Shown one piece after another: positions 48,545-63,036 of a stretch of 64,000 nucleotides of DNA. The DNA lies in contig JAUIMM010000642.1 of NCBI GenBank assembly GCA_031769625.1, forward strand, positions 310,001-374,000. Reading direction: 5' to 3'. Positions within the stretch are counted from its first letter, which is position 1. Each line of letters opens with the position of its first letter. A model generated the notes under the pieces. The model made no database searches. It worked only from the letters and a program-made list of their open reading frames with translations, and had not been told where the DNA came from. Position numbers and translations under genes: made by a program. The DNA comes from Taudactylus pleione. Its lineage: Eukaryota; Chordata; Amphibia; Anura; Myobatrachidae.

Positions 48545-51500
48545 TACTGATCAAAAGTTACATTAGGCTAAATTGAATATTTATCAATCCTAAAAGTCTA
48601 CTGTATAATGGGCAAAATCGGTCCTCCACTGTATATTCATCATTGCCAATTCTATTCTATACTGGGAACAGAGACTATTGGGGAGATTCAAAAAGAAGCA
48701 CGTTTCCATCAGAATATTGCACGCTGATGTAATGCTGGTCATCCTGCAGGAAAACCTCGCTCGGCTTTGCTCACACCTATAGAGGTGCAGAAATAACTAG
48801 CCTTGGCCTAGCTATTAATGTCATTTCAATTTATAAACATCCTAGCAGTATTTTCATATTAATTGTGTTTTTTATTTTCATTTAATCCCTTGCTTGTTTT
48901 CTACCCAAGTAGCAGTCTTGAAAAATAAAAATTGGACAGAAGCAGCAGGTTAATGAAATGAGAAAGAGCTGATAGGAACTGATTGATTAAATGAGTGGAT
49001 GCAGTAAAAGAGAACTTTGGCGAATAAGGAGAAGGCAAAGGGACAGATGTGTAATAATAATAATAAATGGCAGGTGTATCATGGGAAGCAGAGGTGATGG
49101 AGAATATAAAAATATCACACATCAGTAGAGATTATTTTGTGCACTTCTCCTTTAAGGAATGTAGAACACGAGTGAGGTCATGCTGTGATGTCATAATGGT
49201 AACTCTTTGCTGTTGCTCACTCTTAACCGCCCAGGACACTGACATAGCATTATCATTGCTGGCATTAACATACTCCAAATACATCTCTTGCACCCAGCCC
49301 ACTGAGGGAAAAATATCCTCTTGAGGTAAGTATCTCATCAAAGACAAGGGCGTTTCACTTGGATGTGCCTGCAGACTTGGAGCTTGACTACCCTAAAATA
49401 TGACCTTGAGCTTGTTTATTTCTATAATTGGAGGTTCTAGCAGCACAGCACATCTATCGCAATGTAGTAGCCATTCAGGTAAACTCGGTGCTTCTCAAAA
49501 GGGGATGACCATCCTCTTCAGAAAATTGCGCAGCTTTGTGAGGAATGTAAATTGGGTAATGTCAGGAGATGTGGACAGGAACTATACTAATGACGTCAGC
49601 CAATGTTATTTATTAATGTGGTAAACTGTATACTGTATTTTAGTGTCAAATGTTCATACAGTATTTTAAATAAGTTTGGAAATATAACTCTGCATAGCCT
49701 CCTAGTGCCCAGAGGGACGGGCAATCCTTCAAGCCATGGGTCCCCAGAGGTTTCCTCCACAGGGGGTTTTTCCTCTCCTGAGTGCTGAAGGATGATTCTT
49801 TGTGAGTCACGAGGCTTCCACCATCTTGGTCTTCTTATAGGACAACCTTGTAAGAGCCTCCGGCTAATCTTGGGCACTAATTTATTTACAATGCAGAGTA
49901 GAAATAAAGTGTTATTTTCCTTGTGCTAAAAATTCATAATAAATATATTTTCAAATTGATTTTACTTGATGTGGTCTTTCCTTTTTTTCATAATGGAGTC
50001 TCTTAGAAGGTTAAGAGGCTGTGAGGTCTACTATCCTGTTAATAGAATTGAGATTTGATAATCTTCGCACTACATAATAGATTAAGGTTATGACCTAATG
50101 GCAATGTGTAGGATATGGCGGTGGTACATGATGTCATTGGGGAAGTGGTCAAGTCTAGAAAGGACACAAAAAATAAAAGAGATCAGGTGAAACAGAAATA
50201 ATCTAAAATGTTTTCTAATATACAGTATATACTCTTCTGTGCTGGACAAAATGAAGCAAACGACATATGGAAGGTTACAGTCCCTTTAAGTAGCAAATAT
50301 TTAAGATGGTTTTCAAGGCATTTCTTAAAGAGGTCGGATACCCTGTCCAATTGCATTATTTAATGCAATCATCCTGCAGACTTGGAAGCAGTGGGGTGCA
50401 CTTGCAGAACAGGTAGCCATTCTGAATGGATGAAAAATGGCATCATTGGCTCACAATAACTTACGAGATGCCTAATTGTGTCTGCCAAGACCCAGGCAAT
50501 TGCTCAATGTCATGATCCTGTGCTGTTGACACCATAAGAAGAAAACCCAAAGCATGGGGTCCTCCTGTCACCTAGTCCAAGCATATTCTGCAGGGGATGT
50601 GTGCCTCTTCCCTAGGAAAAAAACCAGCCAGAGACATCACTAGGGTCTTGGGAGCCTAGGGCAAGTTGAGAAGAACTGCGTGCCCCCCCCCCTCCCTGAC
50701 CCCCCCATAGACACATAGAGAAAAGTATTTATGCGCGCCTCTGGCGCGCAGCAAAAAATGGGTGTGGTCACATACCGAAGGGGCGTGGCCACTAAAAATG
50801 GGGCGTGCCAACATGACACGCCACCCATTTCTCGTCACTCTGGGAACATTACTTTCTATTCCATATACACCTTACCGATGCGGTGGTTTCTCACAATGTG
50901 GAAACTCTGAAGAAATATATCCTCCATGGGAAGACAGCGTCTGCAGTCGGCATTCATTATTCATGTAGGGCACATCGTCCAGAAGATGCCTGTTTGTGTG
51001 GGAATATTAACAAGGTCATCAACTTACAACAGCGGTTCAACCACACTCATTCCCCCTGTGTATTTCCTGCCCCCTGCATCTCTTAGCCACAACATCTCCC
51101 CCTGCATCGTCTCTCAGCACATCATAACCTCCCCAGACAGACACACACTGACAAAAGCGTACACAGACACGCACACCTCTTTCACACAAATGCAGCCAGC
51201 CAAATAAATAAAACGGCTTGCGTATGCAGGCACTTTTAGCACTACCAGTGCCTGCATACCCATGGCTGAAAAAGCATGGTGAAGCTTGAAGAAATCACCC
51301 AGGACCTGCTGGGACCTGTAGTGCCACAGAAAAAAACACATATAAACTAGATATGTGCGCCAGACCATTTTTGCTAGATTTGGTTTTGGCTCTGATTCGT
51401 CGTCCGGCCTTGGATTTGGATTTGCCAAAGCGCCATGACTGGTTTTGGATTCGAATTTAGATTTGGATTTTTTTACAAAAATTGACAAAGAAAGCTAAAA

Positions 51501-52167
51501 TCACATAATTTGGGCATTTTTTTGTTCCCAGAGTATTATTAACCTCAATAACATTCATTTCCAGTCATTTACAGTCAATTTAGACCACCTCACAGCTCAC
51601 AATATTATTTTCACCATGATTGGCCAAAGGCTGCAGTGAGCTGGCAGGTTACTAAGCGACAGAGTGGCGGCACAGACACCGCAGTTTAAAGCACATCTAT
51701 GAAACATTGCCACTGACTACTGAGTCACAGTACTTGTGTGTTACGGACACACTGAGGGCTAAGGCCCAATGAGTCACGGTGCATGTAAACACAGTGGGCT
51801 ATGGCCCAAGGAATCACAGTACTTGTATACACAGTGGGGTACAGCCCAAGGAGTCAAGGTGCTTGTATACACAGTGGGGTACAGCACAAAAAAAAAGTGT
51901 TTTTTTTTACTTTTTAAACTTTTAAATCTCTTCAATTTTTTTTTTACTTTTAAACTTTGTTTTTTTTGCACACACAGCCACTTGTGAGTCTGGACACAGC
52001 CCCTTTAATCAGCAGTATATAGCGCAGCATACATCAGCGAGCAGTGTGCCCCCTTACACAGTCACTTTGCCAGCACAGCCAACTCTAAATGACCCCCAGA
52101 GTGTACGTATATTTAGCACAGTGGGCCTATTCTGTATAGTGGCCAAGCATAACAGGGATATATTGCA
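48545..52167 (+). repeat. Array unit 13, type C (3623 bp)
   Basis: C markers with TTTGCTAGATTT at 51370 but CCTGCATACCC restored relative to units 11-12. Private: CAGAGACATCAC at 50631. CRE at 49591-49598. Confidence 0.95.
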
Positions 52168-55100
52168 TACTGATCAAAAGTTACATTAGGCTAAATTGAA
52201 TATTTATCAATCCTAAAAGTCTACTGTATAATGGGCAAAATCGGTCCTCCACTGTATATTCATCATTGCCAATTCTATTCTATACTGGGAACAGAGACTA
52301 TTGGGGAGATTCAAAAAGAAGCACGTTTCCATCAGAATATTGCACGCTGATGTAATGCTGGTCATCCTGCAGGAAAACCTCGCTCGGCTTTGCTCACACC
52401 TATAGAGGTGCAGAAATAACTAGCCTTGGCCTAGCTATTAATGTCATTTCAATTTATAAACATCCTAGCAGTATTTTCATATTAATTGTGTTTTTTATTT
52501 TCATTTAATCCCTTGCTTGTTTTCTACCCAAGTAGCAGTCTTGAAAAATAAAAATTGGACAGAAGCAGCAGGTTAATGAAATGAGAAAGAGCTGATAGGA
52601 ACTGATTGATTAAATGAGTGGATGCAGTAAAAGAGAACTTTGGCGAATAAGGAGAAGGCAAAGGGACAGATGTGTAATAATAATAATAAATGGCAGGTGT
52701 ATCATGGGAAGCAGAGGTGATGGAGAATATAAAAATATCACACATCAGTAGAGATTATTTTGTGCACTTCTCCTTTAAGGAATGTAGAACACGAGTGAGG
52801 TCATGCTGTGATGTCATAATGGTAACTCTTTGCTGTTGCTCACTCTTAACCGCCCAGGACACTGACATAGCATTATCATTGCTGGCATTAACATACTCCA
52901 AATACATCTCTTGCACCCAGCCCACTGAGGGAAAAATATCCTCTTGAGGTAAGTATCTCATCAAAGACAAGGGCGTTTCACTTGGATGTGCCTGCAGACT
53001 TGGAGCTTGACTACCCTAAAATATGACCTTGAGCTTGTTTATTTCTATAATTGGAGGTTCTAGCAGCACAGCACATCTATCGCAATGTAGTAGCCATTCA
53101 GGTAAACTCGGTGCTTCTCAAAAGGGGATGACCATCCTCTTCAGAAAATTGCGCAGCTTTGTGAGGAATGTAAATTGGGTAATGTCAGGAGATGTGGACA
53201 GGAACTATACTAATGACGTCAGCCAATGTTATTTATTAATGTGGTAAACTGTATACTGTATTTTAGTGTCAAATGTTCATACAGTATTTTAAATAAGTTT
53301 GGAAATATAACTCTGCATAGCCTCCTAGTGCCCAGAGGGACAGGCAATCCTTCAAGCCATGGGTCCCCAGAGGTTTCCTCCACAGGGGGTTTTTCCTCTC
53401 CTGAGTGCTGAAGGATGATTCTTTGTGAGTCACGAGGCTTCCACCATCTTGGTCTTCTTATAGGACAACCTTGTAAGAGCCTCCGGCTAATCTTGGGCAC
53501 TAATTTATTTACAATGCAGAGTAGAAATAAAGTGTTATTTTCCTTGTGCTAAAAATTCATAATAAATATATTTTCAAATTGATTTTACTTGATGTGGTCT
53601 TTCCTTTTTTTCATAATGGAGTCTCTTAGAAGGTTAAGAGGCTGTGAGGTCTACTATCCTGTTAATAGAATTGAGATTTGATAATCTTCGCACTACATAA
53701 TAGATTAAGGTTATGACCTAATGGCAATGTGTAGGATATGGCGGTGGTACATGATGTCATTGGGGAAGTGGTCAAGTCTAGAAAGGACACAAAAAATAAA
53801 AGAGATCAGGTGAAACAGAAATAATCTAAAATGTTTTCTAATATACAGTATATACTCTTCTGTGCTGGACAAAATGAAGCAAACGACATATGGAAGGTTA
53901 CAGTCCCTTTAAGTAGCAAATATTTAAGATGGTTTTCAAGGCATTTCTTAAAGAGGTCGGATACCCTGTCCAATTGCATTATTTAATGCAATCATCCTGC
54001 AGACTTGGAAGCAGTGGGGTGCACTTGCAGAACAGGTAGCCATTCTGAATGGATGAAAAATGGCATCATTGGCTCACAATAACTTACGAGATGCCTAATT
54101 GTGTCTGCCAAGACCCAGGCAATTGCTCAATGTCATGATCCTGTGCTGTTGACACCATAAGAAGAAAACCCAAAGCATGGGGTCCTCCTGTCACCTAGTC
54201 CAAGCATATTCTGCAGGGGATGTGTGCCTCTTCCCTAGGAAAAAAACCAGCCAGAGGCATCACTAGGGTCTTGGGAGCCTAGGGCAAGTTGAGAAGAACT
54301 GCGTGCCCCCCCCCCTCCCTGACCCCCCCATAGACACATAGAGAAAAGTATTTATGCGCGCCTCTGGCGCGCAGCAAAAAATGGGTGTGGTCACATACCG
54401 AAGGGGCGTGGCCACTAAAAATGGGGCGTGCCAACATGACACGCCACCCATTTCTCGTCACTCTGGGAACATTACTTTCTATTCCATATACACCTTACCG
54501 ATGCGGTGGTTTCTCACAATGTGGAAACTCTGAAGAAATATATCCTCCATGGGAAGACAGCGTCTGCAGTCGGCATTCATTATTCATGTAGGGCACATCG
54601 TCCAGAAGATGCCTGTTTGTGTGGGAATATTAACAAGGTCATCAACTTACAACAGCGGTTCAACCACACTCATTCCCCCTGTGTATTTCCTGCCCCCTGC
54701 ATCTCTTAGCCACAACATCTCCCCCTGCATCGTCTCTCAGCACATCATAACCTCCCCAGACAGACACACACTGACAAAAGCGTACACAGACACGCACACC
54801 TCTTTCACACAAATGCAGCCAGCCAAATAAATAAAACGGCTTGCGTATGCAGGCACTTTTAGCACTACCAGTGCCTGCATACCCATGGCTGAAAAAGCAT
54901 GGTGAAGCTTGAAGAAATCACCCAGAACCTGCTGGGACCTGTAGTGCCACAGAAAAAAACACATATAAACTAGATATGTGCGCCAGACCATTTTTGCTGG
55001 ATTTGGTTTTGGCTCTGATTCGTCGTCCGGCCTTGGATTTGGATTTGCCAAAGCGCCATGACTGGTTTTGGATTCGAATTTAGATTTGGATTTTTTTACA

Positions 55101-55790
55101 AAAATTGACAAAGAAAGCTAAAATCACATAATTTGGGCATTTTTTTGTTCCCAGAGTATTATTAACCTCAATAACATTCATTTCCAGTCATTTACAGTCA
55201 ATTTAGACCACCTCACAGCTCACAATATTATTTTCACCATGATTGGCCAAAGGCTGCAGTGAGCTGGCAGGTTACTAAGCGACAGAGTGGCGGCACAGAC
55301 ACCGCAGTTTAAAGCACATCTATGAAACATTGCCACTGACTACTGAGTCACAGTACTTGTGTGTTACGGACACACTGAGGGCTAAGGCCCAATGAGTCAC
55401 GGTGCATGTAAACACAGTGGGCTATGGCCCAAGGAATCACAGTACTTGTATACACAGTGGGGTACAGCCCAAGGAGTCAAGGTGCTTGTATACACAGTGG
55501 GGTACAGCACAAAAAAAAAGTGTTTTTTTTTACTTTTTAAACTTTTAAATCTCTTCAATTTTTTTTTTACTTTTAAACTTTGTTTTTTTTGCACACACAG
55601 CCACTTGTGAGTCTGGACACAGCCCCTTTAATCAGCAGTATATAGCGCAGCATACATCAGCGAGCAGTGTGCCCCCTTACACAGTCACTTTGCCAGCACA
55701 GCCAACTCTAAATGACCCCCAGAGTGTACGTATATTTAGCACAGTGGGCCTATTCTGTATAGTGGCCAAGCATAACAGGGATATATTGCA
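52168..55790 (+). repeat. Array unit 14, type C (3623 bp)
   Basis: C markers with GGGACAGGCAAT at 53337 (shared with units 15-16; GGGACGGGCAAT elsewhere) and TTTGCTGGATTT. Private: CCCAGAACCTGC at 54921. CRE at 53214-53221. Confidence 0.95.
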
Positions 55791-58700
55791 TACTGATCAA
55801 AAGTTACATTAGGCTAAATTGAATATTTATCAATCCTAAAAGTCTACTGTATAATGGGCAAAATCGGTCCTCCACTGTATATTCATCATTGCCAATTCTA
55901 TTCTATACTGGGAACAGAGACTATTGGGGAGATTCAAAAAGAAGCACGTTTCCATCAGAATATTGCACGCTGATGTAATGCTGGTCATCCTGCAGGAAAA
56001 CCTCGCTCGGCTTTGCTCACACCTATAGAGGTGCAGAAATAACTAGCCTTGGCCTAGCTATTAATGTCATTTCAATTTATAAACATCCTAGCAGTATTTT
56101 CATATTAATTGTGTTTTTTATTTTCATTTAATCCCTTGCTTGTTTTCTACCCAAGTAGCAGTCTTGAAAAATAAAAATTGGACAGAAGCAGCAGGTTAAT
56201 GAAATGAGAAAGAGCTGATAGGAACTGATTGATTAAATGAGTGGATGCAGTAAAAGAGAACTTTGGCGAATAAGGAGAAGGCAAAGGGACAGATGTGTAA
56301 TAATAATAATAAATGGCAGGTGTATCATGGGAAGCAGAGGTGATGGAGAATATAAAAATATCACACATCAGTAGAGATTATTTTGTGCACTTCTCCTTTA
56401 AGGAATGTAGAACACGAGTGAGGTCATGCTGTGATGTCATAATGGTAACTCTTTGCTGTTGCTCACTCTTAACCGCCCAGGACACTGACATAGCATTATC
56501 ATTGCTGGCATTAACATACTCCAAATACATCTCTTGCACCCAGCCCACTGAGGGAAAAATATCCTCTTGAGGTAAGTATCTCATCAAAGACAAGGGCGTT
56601 TCACTTGGATGTGCCTGCAGACTTGGAGCTTGACTACCCTAAAATATGACCTTGAGCTTGTTTATTTCTATAATTGGAGGTTCTAGCAGCACAGCACATC
56701 TATCGCAATGTAGTAGCCATTCAGGTAAACTCGGTGCTTCTCAAAAGGGATGACCATCCTCTTCAGAAAATTGCGCAGCTTTGTGAGGAATGTAAATTGG
56801 GTAATGTCAGGAGATGTGGACAGGAACTATACTAATGACGTCAGCCAATGTTATTTATTAATGTGGTAAACTGTATACTGTATTTTAGTGTCAAATGTTC
56901 ATACAGTATTTTAAATAAGTTTGGAAATATAACTCTGCATAGCCTCCTAGTGCCCAGAGGGACAGGCAATCCTTCAAGCCATGGGTCCCCAGAGGTTTCC
57001 TCCACAGGGGGTTTTTCCTCTCCTGAGTGCTGAAGGATGATTCTTTGTGAGTCACGAGGCTTCCACCATCTTGGTCTTCTTATAGGACAACCTTGTAAGA
57101 GCCTCCGGCTAATCTTGGGCACTAATTTATTTACAATGCAGAGTAGAAATAAAGTGTTATTTTCCTTGTGCTAAAAATTCATAATAAATATATTTTCAAA
57201 TTGATTTTACTTGATGTGGTCTTTCCTTTTTTTCATAATGGAGTCTCTTAGAAGGTTAAGAGGCTGTGAGGTCTACTATCCTGTTAATAGAATTGAGATT
57301 TGATAATCTTCGCACTACATAATAGATTAAGGTTATGACCTAATGGCAATGTGTAGGATATGGCGGTGGTACATGATGTCATTGGGGAAGTGGTCAAGTC
57401 TAGAAAGGACACAAAAAATAAAAGAGATCAGGTGAAACAGAAATAATCTAAAATGTTTTCTAATATACAGTATATACTCTTCTGTGCTGGACAAAATGAA
57501 GCAAACGACATATGGAAGGTTACAGTCCCTTTAAGTAGCAAATATTTAAGATGGTTTTCAAGGCATTTCTTAAAGAGGTCGGATACCCTGTCCAATTGCA
57601 TTATTTAATGCAATCATCCTGCAGACTTGGAAGCAGTGGGGTGCACTTGCAGAACAGGTAGCCATTCTGAATGGATGAAAAATGGCATCATTGGCTCACA
57701 ATAACTTACGAGATGCCTAATTGTGTCTGCCAAGACCCAGGCAATTGCTCAATGTCATGATCCTGTGCTGTTGACACCATAAGAAGAAAACCCAAAGCAT
57801 GGGGTCCTCCTGTCACCTAGTCCAAGCATATTCTGCAGGGGATGTGTGCCTCTTCCCTAGGAAAAAAACCAGCCAGAGGCATCACTAGGGTCTTGGGAGC
57901 CTAGGGCAAGTTGAGAAGAACTGCGTGCCCCCCCCCCCCTCCCTGACCCCCCCATAGACACATAGAGAAAAGTATTTATGCGCGCCTCTGGCGCGCAGCA
58001 AAAAATGGGTGTGGTCACATACCGAAGGGGCGTGGCCACTAAAAATGGGGCGTGCCAACATGACACGCCACCCATTTCTCGTCACTCTGGGAACATTACT
58101 TTCTATTCCATATACACCTTACCGATGCGGTGGTTTCTCACAATGTGGAAACTCTGAAGAAATATATCCTCCATGGGAAGACAGCGTCTGCAGTCGGCAT
58201 TCATTATTCATGTAGGGCACATCGTCCAGAAGATGCCTGTTTGTGTGGGAATATTAACAAGGTCATCAACTTACAACAGCGGTTCAACCACACTCATTCC
58301 CCCTGTGTATTTCCTGCCCCCTGCATCTCTTAGCCACAACATCTCCCCCTGCATCGTCTCTCAGCACATCATAACCTCCCCAGACAGACACACACTGACA
58401 AAAGCGTACACAGACACGCACACCTCTTTCACACAAATGCAGCCAGCCAAATAAATAAAACGGCTTGCGTATGCAGGCACTTTTAGCACTACCAGTGCCT
58501 GCATACCCATGGCTGAAAAAGCATGGTGAAGCTTGAAGAAATCACCCAGGACCTGCTGGGACCTGTAGTGCCACAGAAAAAAACACATATAAACTAGATA
58601 TGTGCGCCAGACCATTTTTGCTGGATTTGGTTTTGGCTCTGATTCGTCGTCTGGCCTTGGATTTGGATTTGCCAAAGCGCCATGACTGGTTTTGGATTCG

Positions 58701-59414
58701 AATTTAGATTTGGATTTTTTTACAAAAATTGACAAAGAAAGCTAAAATCACATAATTTGGGCATTTTTTTGTTCCCAGAGTATTATTAACCTCAATAACA
58801 TTCATTTCCAGTCATTTACAGTCAATTTAGACCACCTCACAGCTCACAATATTATTTTCACCATGATTGGCCAAAGGCTGCAGTGAGCTGGCAGGTTACT
58901 AAGCGACAGAGTGGCGGCACAGACACCGCAGTTTAAAGCACATCTATGAAACATTGCCACTGACTACTGAGTCACAGTACTTGTGTGTTACGGACACACT
59001 GAGGGCTAAGGCCCAATGAGTCACGGTGCATGTAAACACAGTGGGCTATGGCCCAAGGAATCACAGTACTTGTATACACAGTGGGGTACAGCCCAAGGAG
59101 TCAAGGTGCTTGTATACACAGTGGGGTACAGCACAAAAAAAAAGTGTTTTTTTTTACTTTTTAAACTTTTAAATCTCTTCAATTTTTTTTTTACTTTTAA
59201 ACTTTGTTTTTTTTGCACACACAGCCACTTGTGAGTCTGGACACAGCCCCTTTAATCAGCAGTATATAGCGCAGCATACATCAGCGAGCAGTGTGCCCCC
59301 TTACACAGTCACTTTGCCAGCACAGCCAACTCTAAATGACCCCCAGAGTGTACGTATATTTAGCACAGTGGGCCTATTCTGTATAGTGGCCAAGCATAAC
59401 AGGGATATATTGCA
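55791..59414 (+). repeat. Array unit 15, type C (3624 bp)
   Basis: C markers with GGGACAGGCAAT. Private: loss of one G in CAAAAGGGATGACC at 56743, a longer C run at about 57928, and CGTCTGGCC at 58648. CRE shifted by one base to 56836-56843. Confidence 0.95.
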
Positions 59415-62400
59415 TACTGATCAAAAGTTACATTAGGCTAAATTGAATATTTATCAATCCTAAAAGTCTACTGTATAATGGGCAAAATCGGTCCTCCACT
59501 GTATATTCATCATTGCCAATTCTATTCTATACTGGGAACAGAGACTATTGGGGAGATTCAAAAAGAAGCACGTTTCCATCAGAATATTGCACGCTGATGT
59601 AATGCTGGTCATCCTGCAGGAAAACCTCGCTCGGCTTTGCTCACACCTATAGAGGTGCAGAAATAACTAGCCTTGGCCTAGCTATTAATGTCATTTCAAT
59701 TTATAAACATCCTAGCAGTATTTTCATATTAATTGTGTTTTTTATTTTCATTTAATCCCTTGCTTGTTTTCTACCCAAGTAGCAGTCTTGAAAAATAAAA
59801 ATTGGACAGAAGCAGCAGGTTAATGAAATGAGAAAGAGCTGATAGGAACTGATTGATTAAATGAGTGGATGCAGTAAAAGAGAACTTTGGCGAATAAGGA
59901 GAAGGCAAAGGGACAGATGTGTAATAATAATAATAAATGGCAGGTGTATCATGGGAAGCAGAGGTGATGGAGAATATAAAAATATCACACATCAGTAGAG
60001 ATTATTTTGTGCACTTCTCCTTTAAGGAATGTAGAACACGAGTGAGGTCATGCTGTGATGTCATAATGGTAACTCTTTGCTGTTGCTCACTCTTAACCGC
60101 CCAGGACACTGACATAGCATTATCATTGCTGGCATTAACATACTCCAAATACATCTCTTGCACCCAGCCCACTGAGGGAAAAATATCCTCTTGAGGTAAG
60201 TATCTCATCAAAGACAAGGGCGTTTCACTTGGATGTGCCTGCAGACTTGGAGCTTGACTACCCTAAAATATGACCTTGAGCTTGTTTATTTCTATAATTG
60301 GAGGTTCTAGCAGCACAGCACATCTATCGCAATGTAGTAGCCATTCAGGTAAACTCGGTGCTTCTCAAAAGGGGATGACCATCCTCTTCAGAAAATTGCG
60401 CAGCTTTGTGAGGAATGTAAATTGGGTAATGTCAGGAGATGTGGACAGGAACTATACTAATGACGTCAGCCAATGTTATTTATTAATGTGGTAAACTGTA
60501 TACTGTATTTTAGTGTCAAATGTTCATACAGTATTTTAAATAAGTTTGGAAATATAACTCTGCATAGCCTCCTAGTGCCCAGAGGGACAGGCAATCCTTC
60601 AAGCCATGGGTCCCCAGAGGTTTCCTCCACAGGGGGTTTTTCCTCTCCTGAGTGCTGAAGGATGATTCTTTGTGAGTCACGAGGCTTCCACCATCTTGGT
60701 CTTCTTATAGGACAACCTTGTAAGAGCCTCCGGCTAATCTTGGGCACTAATTTATTTACAATGCAGAGTAGAAATAAAGTGTTATTTTCCTTGTGCTAAA
60801 AATTCATAATAAATATATTTTCAAATTGATTTTACTTGATGTGGTCTTTCCTTTTTTTCATAATGGAGTCTCTTAGAAGGTTAAGAGGCTGTGAGGTCTA
60901 CTATCCTGTTAATAGAATTGAGATTTGATAATCTTCGCACTACATAATAGATTAAGGTTATGACCTAATGGCAATGTGTAGGATATGGCGGTGGTACATG
61001 ATGTCATTGGGGAAGTGGTCAAGTCTAGAAAGGACACAAAAAATAAAAGAGATCAGGTGAAACAGAAATAATCTAAAATGTTTTCTAATATACAGTATAT
61101 ACTCTTCTGTGCTGGACAAAATGAAGCAAACGACATATGGAAGGTTACAGTCCCTTTAAGTAGCAAATATTTAAGATGGTTTTCAAGGCATTTCTTAAAG
61201 AGGTCGGATACCCTGTCCAATTGCATTATTTAATGCAATCATCCTGCAGACTTGGAAGCAGTGGGGTGCACTTGCAGAACAGGTAGCCATTCTGAATGGA
61301 TGAAAAATGGCATCATTGGCTCACAATAACTTACGAGATGCCTAATTGTGTCTGCCAAGACCCAGGCAATTGCTCAATGTCATGATCCTGTGCTGTTGAC
61401 ACCATAAGAAGAAAACCCAAAGCATGGGGTCCTCCTGTCACCTAGTCCAAGCATATTCTGCAGGGGATGTGTGCCTCTTCCCTAGGAAAAAAACCAGCCA
61501 GAGGCATCACTAGGGTCTTGGGAGCCTAGGGCAAGTTGAGAAGAACTGCGTGCCCCCCCCCTCCCTGACCCCCCCATAGACACATAGAGAAAAGTATTTA
61601 TGCGCGCCTCTGGCGCGCAGCAAAAAATGGGTGTGGTCACATACCGAAGGGGCGTGGCCACTAAAAATGGGGCGTGCCAACATGACACGCCACCCATTTC
61701 TCGTCACTCTGGGAACATTACTTTCTATTCCATATACACCTTACCGATGCGGTGGTTTCTCACAATGTGGAAACTCTGAAGAAATATATCCTCCATGGGA
61801 AGACAGCGTCTGCAGTCGGCATTCATTATTCATGTAGGGCACATCGTCCAGAAGATGCCTGTTTGTGTGGGAATATTAACAAGGTCATCAACTTACAACA
61901 GCGGTTCAACCACACTCATTCCCCCTGTGTATTTCCTGCCCCCTGCATCTCTTAGCCACAACATCTCCCCCTGCATCGTCTCTCAGCACATCATAACCTC
62001 CCCAGACAGACACACACTGACAAAAGCGTACACAGACACGCACACCTCTTTCACACAAATGCAGCCAGCCAAATAAATAAAACGGCTTGCGTATGCAGGC
62101 ACTTTTAGCACTACCAGTGCATGCATACCCATGGCTGAAAAAGCATGGTGAAGCTTGAAGAAATCACCCAGGACCTGCTGGGACCTGTAGTGCCACAGAA
62201 AAAAACACATATAAACTAGATATGTGCGCCAGACCATTTTTGCTGGATTTGGTTTTGGCTCTGATTCGTCGTCCGGCCTTGGATTTGGATTTGCCAAAGC
62301 GCCATGACTGGTTTTGGATTCGAATTTAGATTTGGATTTTTTTACAAAAATTGACAAAGAAAGCTAAAATCACATAATTTGGGCATTTTTTTGTTCCCAG

Positions 62401-63036
62401 AGTATTATTAACCTCAATAACATTCATTTCCAGTCATTTACAGTCAATTTAGACCACCTCACAGCTCACAATATTATTTTCACCATGATTGGCCAAAGGC
62501 TGCAGTGAGCTGGCAGGTTACTAAGCGACAGAGTGGCGGCACAGACACCGCAGTTTAAAGCACATCTATGAAACATTGCCACTGACTACTGAGTCACAGT
62601 ACTTGTGTGTTACGGACACACTGAGGGCTAAGGCCCAATGAGTCACGGTGCATGTAAACACAGTGGGCTATGGCCCAAGGAATCACAGTACTTGTATACA
62701 CAGTGGGGTACAGCCCAAGGAGTCAAGGTGCTTGTATACACAGTGGGGTACAGCACAAAAAAAAAGTGTTTTTTTTTACTTTTTAAACTTTTAAATCTCT
62801 TCAATTTTTTTTTTACTTTTAAACTTTGTTTTTTTTGCACACACAGCCACTTGTGAGTCTGGACACAGCCCCTTTAATCAGCAGTATATAGCGCAGCATA
62901 CATCAGCGAGCAGTGTGCCCCCTTACACAGTCACTTTGCCAGCACAGCCAACTCTAAATGACCCCCAGAGTGTACGTATATTTAGCACAGTGGGCCTATT
63001 CTGTATAGTGGCCAAGCATAACAGGGATATATTGCA
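59415..63036 (+). repeat. Array unit 16, type C (3622 bp)
   Basis: C markers with GGGACAGGCAAT. Private: CAGTGCATGCATACC at about 62115, which breaks one pair of the inverted repeat, and a shorter C run at 61553. CRE at 60461-60468. Confidence 0.95.
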